Source: an uncultured Oscillospiraceae bacterium (GTDB lineage: Bacteria; Bacillota; Clostridia; Oscillospirales; Oscillospiraceae). From it: 32,374 nt of DNA. The stretch covers positions 1 to 32,374 of the forward strand of contig CAJOIC010000006.1 of NCBI GenBank assembly GCA_905234625.1, in the 5' to 3' direction. This document shows positions 1 through 8,216 of this stretch, piece after piece; the stretch's first letter is position 1; each line of letters opens with the position of its first letter. The notes beneath the pieces are model-generated. The model was not told where the DNA came from. It searched no databases and saw only the letters and a program-made list of their open reading frames with translations. Both the position numbers and the translations under genes were made by a program.

Positions 1-184
1 GCTTATTTGCATAAGCTGTTCTTACATTGTTTAATTTACAAGGTACACCGCACCGCTCCGGAAGTTTCCCTCCCTCGCGAGCGCTTTGCTATCTTAACAC
101 CGGGAAATCCAAATGTCAACACTTTTTTTCGCAAATTTTGAAAAAATTTTTGTTTGTTTTTGGAATGCCGGGAATACTATCTGT
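1..184. other. AT-rich leader upstream of the germination operon
   Basis: No supportable gene is seen here. A perfect 6-bp hairpin with a 4-base loop (GCTTAT-TTGC-ATAAGC) lies at 1-16. The stretch from about 100 to 184 is AT-rich compared with the following gene and presumably holds the promoter of the ger operon. I could not identify a convincing sigma-A or forespore sigma-G promoter: the AATACTA at 173-179 resembles a sigma-G -10 element but has no matching -35. Confidence 0.4.
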
Positions 185-1678
185 ATGTTGATTTTCAAGC
201 GTTTTTGGACACAAGATGTAGGTCTGCCCCACCATGGACCGGAGGAATTTACCTGCCCGGTCAGCCCGAAAAACACACGGGCCGTATTCGATGGCTGCGG
301 CGATCTTGTAGAGCGCCGGGAGGCCGCGGGCGGGACGTCGGTGACCGTCTCCGTGTTCTGGATCGACGGCACCGTCTCCAGCGGGGACGTGGCGGAGCAG
401 GTCCTGCGGCCTCTGACGGACCCCGGGCGCTTCGGCGGGGTGAAGACGGCGGCGGACGTGATGGAGCTGCTGGAGGGCGGCGCGGTCTACGGCAGCGAGC
501 GGCGGCGCACCGACTCCATGGACGAGCTGGCGGAGGCTCTTTCCTACGGCCACTGCGCCGTGGTCTTCGAGGGCGCGGCCATGCTCTTCCAGCTCATGAC
601 GGACCAGCGCCGGGGTGTGCAGGAGCCCGCCATCGAGAAGACGGTGAAGGGGGCGAAGGACGCCCTGGTGGAGTCCGTCAAGGTGAACGTGGGCCTCGTG
701 CGGTCCAGGCTGCGCACCCCCAGGCTCAAGGCCGCCCAGACCACGATAGGCCGCAGGAGCCATACCGCGGCGGTGATCCTGTGGCTGGACGGGGTGGCGG
801 CGCCGGACCTGCCCCAGGCCATGCAGAAGCGGCTGGATGGGCTGGACATCGACGGGCTCGTCCTGCCGGATACGGTGGACAGCGCCCTGTCGGACGCGCC
901 TCTGTCCCCCTTTCCCCAGGTCATCCACACGGAGCGGCCGGATCGGCTGGCGGCGTGCCTCCTGGATGGGCGGACGGCGCTGCTGGTGGACGGGATGCCT
1001 CTGGCCTTCATCACCCCGGCGGCGCTGCCGGAGTTCCTCCGGACGGGGGAGGACGGGGCCCAGCATTTCATGGCCGCGTCCTTCCTGCGTCTGCTGCGGT
1101 GGGCGGCGCTGCTGCTGGCGCTGCTGGCCCCGGCCTTCTATCTCGCCACCGCCATGTACCACGCGGAGATGATCCCCACGGAGCTGCTGCTGTCCGTCAT
1201 CGACTCCAAGCAGTCCGTGCCCTTCTCCACGGTGACGGAGATCCTGGGGATGCTGGTGGCCTTCGAGCTCATCCAGGAGGCGGGCCTGCGCCTGCCGGAC
1301 CCCGTGGGTCAGACGGTGAGCATCATCGGCGCGCTGATCGTGGGGCAGTCCGCGGTGGAGGCCAAGGTCATCAGCCCCATTGCCGTCATCGTGGTGGCCC
1401 TGGCGGGCATCGCCGGCTATACCATGCCCAGCCAGGACCTGAGCATGGCCCTGCGGCTGTGCCGGTTCCTGCTGGCGGCGGCGGGAGCCCTGGCGGGGAT
1501 GTTCGGCATCGTGGCAGGGTGCGGGCTGCTGCTGTGGCATCTCTGCTCCCTGGAGAGCTTCGGCCGGGCCTACGTCCCCGCGGGAGGGGAGGGGCGCTCC
1601 CCTCTTCTGCGCCGCCCGCCCTGGAGGGATGTGGCCCGGGACCCGTCCCTCAGCGGGAACCTGCGGAGGCGGACATGA
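185..1678 (+). CDS. gerA: Spore germination protein, GerA family (germinant receptor A subunit)
   Basis: This is the A subunit of a GerA-type nutrient germinant receptor, which acts in the spore inner membrane with the B and C subunits encoded next. The soluble N-terminal half contains the family pattern of a DLV.RR segment followed by VSVFWIDGTV. The C-terminal half has several membrane segments and the hallmark stretch around EAGLRLPDPVGQTVSIIGA and IVGQSAVEAKVISP. With the ATG at 185 the product is about 497 residues, normal for the family, and begins MLIFKRF, like other GerA proteins. The frame stays open to an ATG at 113, and no strong ribosome binding site supports either start. The stop overlaps the gerC start (ATGA), implying translational coupling. 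Expression in the forespore is expected from the family. Confidence 0.9.
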   Translation: MLIFKRFWTQDVGLPHHGPEEFTCPVSPKNTRAVFDGCGDLVERREAAGGTSVTVSVFWIDGTVSSGDVAEQVLRPLTDPGRFGGVKTAADVMELLEGGAVYGSERRRTDSMDELAEALSYGHCAVVFEGAAMLFQLMTDQRRGVQEPAIEKTVKGAKDALVESVKVNVGLVRSRLRTPRLKAAQTTIGRRSHTAAVILWLDGVAAPDLPQAMQKRLDGLDIDGLVLPDTVDSALSDAPLSPFPQVIHTERPDRLAACLLDGRTALLVDGMPLAFITPAALPEFLRTGEDGAQHFMAASFLRLLRWAALLLALLAPAFYLATAMYHAEMIPTELLLSVIDSKQSVPFSTVTEILGMLVAFELIQEAGLRLPDPVGQTVSIIGALIVGQSAVEAKVISPIAVIVVALAGIAGYTMPSQDLSMALRLCRFLLAAAGALAGMFGIVAGCGLLLWHLCSLESFGRAYVPAGGEGRSPLLRRPPWRDVARDPSLSGNLRRRT

Positions 1679-2796
1679 CCGTGAAGCGGCTTCTCCTTAT
1701 ATTATATGTTGCGGGAGCGAGTCTTCTGCTGGGCGGCTGCCGGGGTCAGCTGGCCTCCGGGCACCGGGACATGGAGCATCTGCGGCCCGTCCAGACCGTC
1801 GGTCTCGACGCGGAGGGAGAGACCGTGATCCTCAGCGTCTCCTCCGGCATCGGACCGGACGGGGCGGCGCCTCTCGTCATGACCGCCGCCGCCTCGGGCA
1901 TCGAGACCGCCGCGGCCCGGCTCCAGGACTGGTCCCCGGAGGACGAGCTCTTTTTCGCCCACGTCCGGTACATCCTCCTGGGGGAGAGCATGGTGGGCGG
2001 CGACCGGATCGACCGGGTGCTGGACTGGGTGGAGCGGAGCCCTGCCATGCGCATGGACACGCCTCTCATCCTCGTCAAGGGCCGGGCGGAGGAGGCCGTC
2101 TCCGGTTCCCTGGGAGAGGCGACGGACGTGACGGAGCGGCTTGGCTCCCTGGAGCGCGAGAGGGTGTCCCAGGGGGAGAGCCTGCCCACCCTGCGGCAGA
2201 CGGCGGGGTCCCTGCTGGAACGGGGCTGGGCCCTGTGCCTGGCGGCGGAGCTCTACCCCGATGAGGGGACGAACCTCACCGAAGCGGAAAACGGCGTCGC
2301 CATCGTCCCGGCGGGGCTGGCGCTGCTGCGGCGCGAGGAAGGCAGGGACGTCGCCGACACCGTGTGGCTGACGAAAAACGAGAGTATGGGCGCGGCGCTC
2401 CTGACCCGCACCGTCACCGGGGCGAAGGTCACGGCAGGGGACAGCGCACTGGAGATCCTCCGCAGCGGCGTCCGGATCTCCGGTCTCTGGTCCGGGGACG
2501 GGGCCCTGACAGGCGTTTACATTCGCTGCCGGCTGACGGCGGGGGTGCTGGAGCGTGGCGGGGAGGAGGACGACGACGCCGTGACCGCGGTCCTGGAGGA
2601 AGCGGCGGCGGGATGGCTCCTGGAGGCCGCCGCGAGAGCCCAGGCCCTGGGCTGCGATTTTCTGGGCCTGGAGGACGCCGTTTTGAAAAACGCCCCCAGG
2701 GGCGCTTCCGTCGCCTGGGACGAGGTCTTCCCCACGCTTCCCGTCACCGCGGCGGTGACGGCGGAGATCGGCAGCGGCTATGACCTGGCGGGTTGA
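1675..2796 (+). CDS. gerC: Ger(x)C family germinant-receptor lipoprotein
   Basis: This is the C subunit of the germinant receptor, a lipoprotein thought to sit on the outer face of the spore inner membrane. The 373-residue product starts with a signal peptide (MTVKRLLLILYVAGASLLL) and a lipobox LGGC with the lipidated Cys at residue 22. The remainder is soluble and has the GerAC layout: an N-terminal domain with VILSVSSGIG, an ILLGES segment and a C-terminal domain rich in alternating strands. The ATG overlaps the gerA stop codon, so the two are coupled. The open frame extends upstream to 154, but that part is antiparallel to gerA content and was excluded. The C gene lies before the B gene, the reverse of the classic Bacillus A-B-C order. 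Confidence 0.88.
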   Translation: MTVKRLLLILYVAGASLLLGGCRGQLASGHRDMEHLRPVQTVGLDAEGETVILSVSSGIGPDGAAPLVMTAAASGIETAAARLQDWSPEDELFFAHVRYILLGESMVGGDRIDRVLDWVERSPAMRMDTPLILVKGRAEEAVSGSLGEATDVTERLGSLERERVSQGESLPTLRQTAGSLLERGWALCLAAELYPDEGTNLTEAENGVAIVPAGLALLRREEGRDVADTVWLTKNESMGAALLTRTVTGAKVTAGDSALEILRSGVRISGLWSGDGALTGVYIRCRLTAGVLERGGEEDDDAVTAVLEEAAAGWLLEAAARAQALGCDFLGLEDAVLKNAPRGASVAWDEVFPTLPVTAAVTAEIGSGYDLAG

Positions 2797-2811
2797 CAGG
2801 AGGGTGAACGC

Positions 2812-3942
2812 ATGACGAAAGACGACCATCTCACCGAGCGGCAGTTCGCCGCGGCGGTGTTCACGGCCCTTCTGTCCCCCATGATGCGGGTGCTGCCCAG
2901 GGCCACGGCCATCCTGGCGGGGAAGTGGGCGTGGCTGAGCGTGCTTCCCGCCGTCCCCGTGCTGCTGGCGCTGGCGGCACTCATGGCCTCCCTGCGGCGG
3001 AGCATGGCGCCGGGGGAGGGGTCGGCCCAGCTCTTTCTGCGGGTGTTCGGAAGGGTCCTGGGACGTGTCCTTCTCGCGGTCTACGCCGCGTGGTTCCTGT
3101 TTTACGCGGGGTTCATCCTCCGCAGCGGCGCGGATCGGCTCACAGCCACGGTGTACCCCCACGGCGGTCCCGGGCCCTTCGTGGCCGTGATGCTGGGGCT
3201 GTCTCTGCTGGCGGCCCTGGGGACCCTCCGGGCGGCGGGACGGACGGCGGCGGTGTTCCGGGGGCTGCTTCTCGCGGTGCTGGCGGCGGTGTTCCTCCTG
3301 TCCGTGCCCAACATGGAGCCGGAAAACCTCCTGCCCCTGCGGCTCGGGGACAGCCGGGGCGTCCTGGCGGGAGCGCTGCCCATCGTCACCGTGGGAGGCG
3401 CGGCGGGGCTCTTCTCCTTCCTGCGGGGGTACACGCCCCCCGCAGGGAGGGATGCTATGCGGCTGCTCATCCCGCCCCTGGCCCTCTTCACCGCCGCGGC
3501 TGCGGCCCTGGATATCGTGACGGTTGGGGCCTTCGGGGCAAAGCTTACCGCCCGGCTGAGCTATCCCTTCTTCACCATGATCCGGGACCTGTCCGTGGCG
3601 GGCACGGCCCAGCGGTTCGAGGCGGCGGTCATCGTCCTGTGGGTCTTCGCGGACTTCACCATGTGCACCCTGCTGCTGCGCTGCGGTCACGAGGCCCTGC
3701 GGGCGGTTTTCTCTCTTCCCGGGGCGGAGGAGGGCGGCCGCACCCTGCTGCAAATGAAAAACGGCCGCTGGCTCCTGTGGGCGGAGGCGGCCGCCGCCGG
3801 GGCCTGCGCCCTTCTCCTGCCCTCCGCGGCGGAGAGCTTCCGGCCCTGGATGGAGAGTCTCGTCCCCCTGGCCATGGATCTGGCCGTTTTCGGGGGCTTC
3901 CCACTGCTGTGGCTGGTGGGGAGGCTGCGGAAAAAGCTGTGA
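2812..3942 (+). CDS. gerB: GerAB/spore permease family germinant receptor B subunit
   Basis: This is an integral membrane B subunit of the germinant receptor. The family belongs to the amino acid-polyamine-organocation transporters and is believed to bind the germinant. The 376-residue product has roughly ten hydrophobic segments, begins with the typical LTERQFAAAVF block (T-x-x-Q near the N-terminus) and ends in a basic tail (GRLRKKL). An AGGAGG ribosome binding site precedes the ATG by the usual distance, 15 bp after the gerC stop. It is the last gene of the three-gene operon and is followed directly by a hairpin. Confidence 0.88.
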   Translation: MTKDDHLTERQFAAAVFTALLSPMMRVLPRATAILAGKWAWLSVLPAVPVLLALAALMASLRRSMAPGEGSAQLFLRVFGRVLGRVLLAVYAAWFLFYAGFILRSGADRLTATVYPHGGPGPFVAVMLGLSLLAALGTLRAAGRTAAVFRGLLLAVLAAVFLLSVPNMEPENLLPLRLGDSRGVLAGALPIVTVGGAAGLFSFLRGYTPPAGRDAMRLLIPPLALFTAAAAALDIVTVGAFGAKLTARLSYPFFTMIRDLSVAGTAQRFEAAVIVLWVFADFTMCTLLLRCGHEALRAVFSLPGAEEGGRTLLQMKNGRWLLWAEAAAAGACALLLPSAAESFRPWMESLVPLAMDLAVFGGFPLLWLVGRLRKKL

Positions 3943-3966
3943 GGGAGACGGAAAACCGTCTCCCTC
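3941..3966. terminator. Hairpin at the end of the ger operon
   Basis: A perfect 11-bp stem (GAGGGAGACGG / CCGTCTCCCTC) closes an AAAA loop and begins inside the gerB stop codon. There is no strong T run immediately after it on the + strand (a short TTTT lies about 10 bases on). It lies between convergent gerB and tspO and may serve both, since on the - strand it is followed within a few bases by a TTTTT run. Confidence 0.65.
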
Positions 3967-3986
3967 GTCAGCGTCCCATATTCGTT

Positions 3987-4451
3987 TTATCGGTTCAGGT
4001 ACCACACCCCGGCGTTCAGATACGAGGCGAAGGCCACCCACAGCACATAGGGCAGCATGAGCCATCCCGCGGGCCGATCCACCCGGCGGAAAGCCCGGAC
4101 TGTCAGGATCAGCACCACCAGCAGGGCCGCGATCCAGAGGAGGGCAAAGCCGAACTTACGGGCGTTGAAAAAGATCTGGGGCCAGAAGAAGTTCAGAAGC
4201 AGCTGCGCGCCGTACAGCGTCAGCGCCCGCTCCCGGCCGGGAGCGTCAGAGCGCCACACCCAATACGCCGCCACGCCCATGAGGATATACAGGATCGTCC
4301 ACACCACCGGGAACAGCCACGACGGCGGCGACAGGGGCGGCCGGACCACGGACTCGTACAGCGCCATGGACCGGCGGGTCAGCAGCGCCGACAGGGCCCC
4401 CGTACCCAGACTGACGGCCAGGCTCAGGAGCAGCGGTTTGATTTTCTTCAT
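3987..4451 (-). CDS. tspO: TspO/MBR family membrane protein
   Basis: This is a tryptophan-rich sensory protein of the TspO/translocator family, a five-helix membrane protein that binds porphyrins and related ligands in other organisms; its role here is unknown. The 154-residue product has five hydrophobic segments and the family motifs: PPLSPPSWLFPVVWTILYIL in the first loop and second helix, GAQLLLNFFWPQIFF in the third, and a C-terminal YVLWVAFASYLNAGVWYLN. An AAGGGGAG ribosome binding site precedes the ATG. It lies 54 bp after mfd on the same strand and may be cotranscribed with it. Confidence 0.9.
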   Translation of the reverse strand: MKKIKPLLLSLAVSLGTGALSALLTRRSMALYESVVRPPLSPPSWLFPVVWTILYILMGVAAYWVWRSDAPGRERALTLYGAQLLLNFFWPQIFFNARKFGFALLWIAALLVVLILTVRAFRRVDRPAGWLMLPYVLWVAFASYLNAGVWYLNR

Positions 4452-4505
4452 GCGTCTCTCCCCTTTCTACACGGCTAGTGTATGCGGGAGGGAGCGCTTT
4501 TAGTA

Positions 4506-7500
4506 TCACGACGCGGGGGCGTGTATCCTGGCGTAATCCCGGACGAAGGCCTCCGCCTCCTCCAGGATGCGGCGCTTGGAAACGAGCTTCAGGGCCACGG
4601 CGGGCTTGCCCCCCGCCTCCACCTTCACCCGGCCCTTCCAGGTATCCAGGGCGTACAGGGCGCTGACGCTCTCGAAATCGAAGTCCGCGAAGGCGAACCG
4701 GACGAAGCCGCCCTTCTGGGTGATGTCCGTGATGCCGGACCGGGAGGCCTCTCCCCGTAGGAGGGCCACCTGCACCAGGGAGCGCACGCTGGGGGGCAGC
4801 TCCCCGAACCGGTCGGCCAGCTCGTCCATGATATCGTCCGCCTCCTCCTCGGTGCGGATGAGGGCGATGCGGCGGTAGACGTCCATACGCTGCTCCGGGC
4901 TCCGGATGTAGCTCTCCGGGATATTGGCGCTGACGGACAGGTCCGCAGCGCAGTCCGTGCGGACGGGAGGCGTCTCGCCCCGCTCCTCCAGGACGGCCTC
5001 CTCCAGGAGCTTGAGGTACATATCATATCCCACGTCGATGAGGTGGCCGGACTGCTCCGCGCCGAGAAGGTTCCCCGCGCCGCGGATCTCCAGGTCCCGC
5101 ATGGCGATGCGAAAGCCGGAGTTGAACTCGGCGAACTCCCGGATGGCCTCCAGGCGCTTTTCCGCGATCTCCGAGAGGACCTTGTCCTTCCGGTAGGTGA
5201 GATACGCGCTGGCACGGCGGGAGGACCGCCCCACCCGGCCCCGGATCTGGTGCAGCTGGGCAAGGCCCATCTTGTCCGCGTCCTCGATGACCAGGGTGTT
5301 GACGTTCGGGATGTCGATGCCCGTCTCGATGATGGTGGTGCACACCAGGATCTGAGTCTCTCCCTGGGTGACCTTGTCCATGACGGAGGACAGCTCCTTC
5401 TCCGTCATGCGGCCGTGGGCCACGTCCACCGCCGCCTCCGGCAGCAGCTTCATGATCCGGGCGGCGGTGCGCTCGATATTGTCGATGCGGTTGTGGAGGT
5501 AATACACCTGTCCGCCCCGGGCCACCTCCCGGCGCATGGCATCGCACACCACGTCCCAGTCGTGCTCCATAACGTAGGTCTGCACCGGCAGGCGGTCGTG
5601 GGGCGGCTCCTCCAGGGTGGACATGTCCCGGATGCCGGACAGGGCCATGTTCAGCGTCCGGGGGATGGGGGTGGCCGACAGGGTCAGCACGTCCACCTGC
5701 TTCGCCATCTCTTTTATGTGCTCCTTGTGGCTGACGCCGAAGCGCTGCTCCTCGTCCACCACGAGAAGGCCCAGCTTCTTGAACTTTACGTCCTTCTGCA
5801 GGAGGCGGTGGGTACCGATGACGATATCGCACTCCCCGCTCTGAAGCTCCGCCAGGGTCCGGTTGAGCTGGGCGCTGGTGGTAAACCGGGAGAGGCTGGC
5901 GATCTTGATGGGGAAGCCGAAAAACCGGCTGACGGCGGTCTGGTAGTGCTGCTGGGCCAGGACCGTGGTGGGCACCAGGATGGCCGCCTGACAGCCGTCC
6001 AGCACGCACTTCATCACCGCCCGGAGCGCCACCTCCGTCTTGCCGTAGCCCACGTCGCCGCACAGGAGGCGGTCCATGGGCACGGAGCTCTCCATATCTT
6101 TTTTGATCTCCCGGACGCACCGGAGCTGATCCTCCGTCTCCGTGTACTCGAAGGCGTCCTCGAACTCCGTCTGCCAGGGGGAGTCCGGCGCGAAGGCGTG
6201 GCCCTGGCTCTTCTGCCGGGCGGCATAGAGCTGGATGAGCTCTCCCGCCATCTTTTTCGCGGCGGCCTTGGCCCGGGTGCGGGCCCGGGTCCAGTCCGTG
6301 CCCCCCAGCTTCGAAAGGCGCACAGAGGCGGACGCGTCCTCCCCCGCGCCGATGTATTTCGTCACCATGTCCAGCTGCGTCGCGGGGATATACAGACTGT
6401 CCGTCCCGGCGTAGCAGATCTTCACATAGTCCTTCTCCGCCCCGTCCACCGGCATCTTGAAGATGCCCGCGAACCGGCCGATGCCGTGGGTCTCGTGGAC
6501 CACCAGGTCCCCCACGGAAAGGTCCTCGTAAGACCCCAGCCGCGCCCCCGCGGGCAGGGCCCGCTTGCGCCGGGAGGACCGGAAGCTCGAGCGGACCAGC
6601 TGGGTATCCGCCATGACCGCCAGGCGGCACTGGGGATACTCCATGCCCGCGGAGAGCCGTCCCACCGCCACGGCGCACCGGCCGGGCTCCGGCAGTTCGG
6701 ACAGGGCCGCGTCCAGATAGACGCTTTCCACGCCCCGGCCCTTCAAAAGCTCCTCCAGGGCCTCCGCCCGGCGCCGGTCCGACGCCAGCACCACGCAGCG
6801 ATAGCCCTCGGCCTGCCAATGCTTCACGTCCGCCGCCGCGGCGTCCGCGCTGCCGGCGTAAGAGGGCAGCTGCTTCGCCGTCACCGCCATGACCGTGCGG
6901 GGCTCCACGGGATAGCGCCCCACGGTGAAGGCGTCCGCCATGACGAGGGGCCAGTCCTCCAGCCGGGAAACGGCGGCGTCCCAGGACAGCCAGAATTCCG
7001 ACAGCCGCCCCACCAGGGTGCCTCCCTCGATGAGAAGACGTATGTCCTCCGCCGCCTGCTTCAGGAAGCTCCCGGCCCGCTCCGCGCACTTCCCGGGCTG
7101 GTCCAGCACCACCAGGGCATCCTCCGGGAAATAGTCCAGCGCCGTCGTGAGCTCCGGGTAAATGAGACCCATATACCGGTCCGCCGCCGTCAGCTCCGCG
7201 CCGCCCTCCAAGGCATCCGCGTCCGCGGCCAGGTTCTGCCTGAGCTTCTCCACGTCGAACCGGGTGGCCGCCCGGTTCAGACGGCCGTGGATGGATCGCA
7301 GGGCCCCGATAAGGGCGTTCACGCCCCCCTCCATGAGGGAGGGCAGGGTCTCCGCCCCCGGCAGCACCCGCAGATGACTGAGGGCCTCCGTGCGCCGCTG
7401 GCTGGAGGCGTCGAAGGCGTGGACCGTGTCGATCTCGTCTCCGAAGAAGTCCAGGCGGGAGGGCGCCTCCGAGCCCGTGGACCAGATGTCCAGGATGCCG

Positions 7501-8030
7501 CCACGATGGGCGAACTGGCCGGGGCCTTCCACCTGGTCCGCGGAGCGGTAGCCCGCCCGCAGCAGTCCGTCGATGACGTCCTCCGGGGCCATGGTCAGAC
7601 CCGGACGGAGGGTAAAACACGCCCTGGCAGCCTCTTTCGGGGGCATGGCGCGCTGCAGCAGGGCGGCGGCGGTACATACCCCGGCGGAGACCCGGCGCTC
7701 CCTGAGCTTATCCAGCGCCTCCAGACGGCGCTGCTCCGCCGGACGGGAGACCCCCTCCGCGTTATAGAACGTGAAGTCCCGGGTGCCGATCACGGGGACC
7801 TCCTCACCCAGGAGCTCCCGCAGGTCCGCGGCCATGGACTCCGCCGCCGTCTCGTCCGGAGACACGACGATGAGCGGCCGCCCCGTCCTAAACCGCAGGG
7901 CCGCCGCCAGGTGCGCCCGGTGTACGGGACCGAGCCCGGACACCAGCGCAGGCAAAGCGCCCCCCTCTACAGCTTCGGGGAGGGGGGTCAGGTTTTTGTT
8001 TTCCAGGATCGCGAGGGATAATGTCTTCAT
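4506..8030 (-). CDS. mfd: Transcription-repair coupling factor Mfd
   Basis: This large ATP-driven DNA translocase removes RNA polymerase stalled at lesions and recruits UvrA. The 1174-residue product has the full family architecture. A UvrB-like N-terminal region is followed by a CarD-like RNA-polymerase interaction domain around residue 505 (LVVHETHGIGRFAGIF). The helicase core has Walker A GDVGYGKT near residue 655, the DEEQ box (VVDEEQRFG), SATPIPRT and motif VI QIRGRVGRSS near residue 930. A C-terminal TRCF domain follows. Length and motifs indicate an intact protein. The start is supported by GAGG a few bases upstream of the ATG. It is divergent from dnaA, and a candidate promoter (8049-8077) lies just upstream. 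Confidence 0.97.
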   Translation of the reverse strand: MKTLSLAILENKNLTPLPEAVEGGALPALVSGLGPVHRAHLAAALRFRTGRPLIVVSPDETAAESMAADLRELLGEEVPVIGTRDFTFYNAEGVSRPAEQRRLEALDKLRERRVSAGVCTAAALLQRAMPPKEAARACFTLRPGLTMAPEDVIDGLLRAGYRSADQVEGPGQFAHRGGILDIWSTGSEAPSRLDFFGDEIDTVHAFDASSQRRTEALSHLRVLPGAETLPSLMEGGVNALIGALRSIHGRLNRAATRFDVEKLRQNLAADADALEGGAELTAADRYMGLIYPELTTALDYFPEDALVVLDQPGKCAERAGSFLKQAAEDIRLLIEGGTLVGRLSEFWLSWDAAVSRLEDWPLVMADAFTVGRYPVEPRTVMAVTAKQLPSYAGSADAAAADVKHWQAEGYRCVVLASDRRRAEALEELLKGRGVESVYLDAALSELPEPGRCAVAVGRLSAGMEYPQCRLAVMADTQLVRSSFRSSRRKRALPAGARLGSYEDLSVGDLVVHETHGIGRFAGIFKMPVDGAEKDYVKICYAGTDSLYIPATQLDMVTKYIGAGEDASASVRLSKLGGTDWTRARTRAKAAAKKMAGELIQLYAARQKSQGHAFAPDSPWQTEFEDAFEYTETEDQLRCVREIKKDMESSVPMDRLLCGDVGYGKTEVALRAVMKCVLDGCQAAILVPTTVLAQQHYQTAVSRFFGFPIKIASLSRFTTSAQLNRTLAELQSGECDIVIGTHRLLQKDVKFKKLGLLVVDEEQRFGVSHKEHIKEMAKQVDVLTLSATPIPRTLNMALSGIRDMSTLEEPPHDRLPVQTYVMEHDWDVVCDAMRREVARGGQVYYLHNRIDNIERTAARIMKLLPEAAVDVAHGRMTEKELSSVMDKVTQGETQILVCTTIIETGIDIPNVNTLVIEDADKMGLAQLHQIRGRVGRSSRRASAYLTYRKDKVLSEIAEKRLEAIREFAEFNSGFRIAMRDLEIRGAGNLLGAEQSGHLIDVGYDMYLKLLEEAVLEERGETPPVRTDCAADLSVSANIPESYIRSPEQRMDVYRRIALIRTEEEADDIMDELADRFGELPPSVRSLVQVALLRGEASRSGITDITQKGGFVRFAFADFDFESVSALYALDTWKGRVKVEAGGKPAVALKLVSKRRILEEAEAFVRDYARIHAPAS

Positions 8031-8048
8031 AGCTTACCTCAGACCCCC

Positions 8049-8077
8049 ATTTTAAAGCACCCATGCCGCGGATGCAA
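8049..8077 (-). promoter_or_regulatory. Candidate sigma-A promoter of mfd
   Basis: Read on the - strand, TTGCAT (8077-8072) and TAAAAT (8054-8049) are separated by 17 bp. The predicted start would leave a leader of only about 12 bases containing the GAGG ribosome binding site, so the assignment is tentative. Confidence 0.4.
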
Positions 8078-8093
8078 GCTCTTTTTCGAAAAG

Positions 8094-8102
8094 TTCTCCA
8101 CA
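8094..8102 (+). promoter_or_regulatory. DnaA-box-like site upstream of dnaA
   Basis: TTCTCCACA matches the DnaA box consensus TTATCCACA at 8 of 9 positions. It sits 16 bp before the -35 of the dnaA promoter, where DnaA autoregulation would be expected. The identical variant recurs in the dnaA-dnaN gap at 9640-9648. Confidence 0.55.
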
Positions 8103-8118
8103 TTATTATAAATAAGTG

Positions 8119-8147
8119 TTGTTTTTTTTCGCCGGGGATGCTATAAT
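8119..8147 (+). promoter_or_regulatory. dnaA promoter
   Basis: A -35 TTGTTT (8119-8124) and a perfect -10 TATAAT (8142-8147) are separated by 17 bp. The predicted transcript has a leader of about 60 bases before the dnaA ATG. Confidence 0.75.
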
Positions 8148-8164
8148 AAATCGCTTAGCTATTA

Positions 8165-8191
8165 TATTAAATAGGAAATCCTTATTAAATA
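8165..8191. repeat. 9-bp direct repeat in the dnaA leader
   Basis: TATTAAATA occurs at 8165-8173 and again at 8183-8191, an 18-bp period, within the AT-rich transcribed leader of dnaA. The function is unknown; it could be a binding site or simply low-complexity AT sequence. Confidence 0.4.
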
Positions 8192-8216
8192 TACACAGAC
8201 AAAGGAAGGATCATCC

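Noticed and set aside
241-259. GGAGGA ribosome-binding-like motif inside the gerA 5' region
   Set aside because: No ATG, GTG or TTG in the gerA frame lies at a suitable distance downstream, and conserved N-terminal residues precede it.
154-1674. Upstream extension of the gerC frame
   Set aside because: It overlaps gerA in another frame with low-complexity content. A lipoprotein signal peptide starts at the ATG at 1675.
1702-4065. 787-codon open frame on the - strand opposite gerC and gerB
   Set aside because: It runs across two convincing genes and their intergenic gap, has Pro/Arg/Gln-rich low-complexity translation, no ribosome binding site and no recognisable domain.
4468-4482. TACAC-GGCTA-GTGTA hairpin between mfd and tspO
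   Set aside because: The 5-bp stem lacks a T run and is too weak to call a terminator or operator.
5043-8021. 992-codon open frame on the + strand opposite mfd
   Set aside because: It is antisense to a complete, motif-rich mfd gene. Its product is a low-complexity Gly/Arg/His-rich sequence, the usual shadow frame of a high-GC gene.
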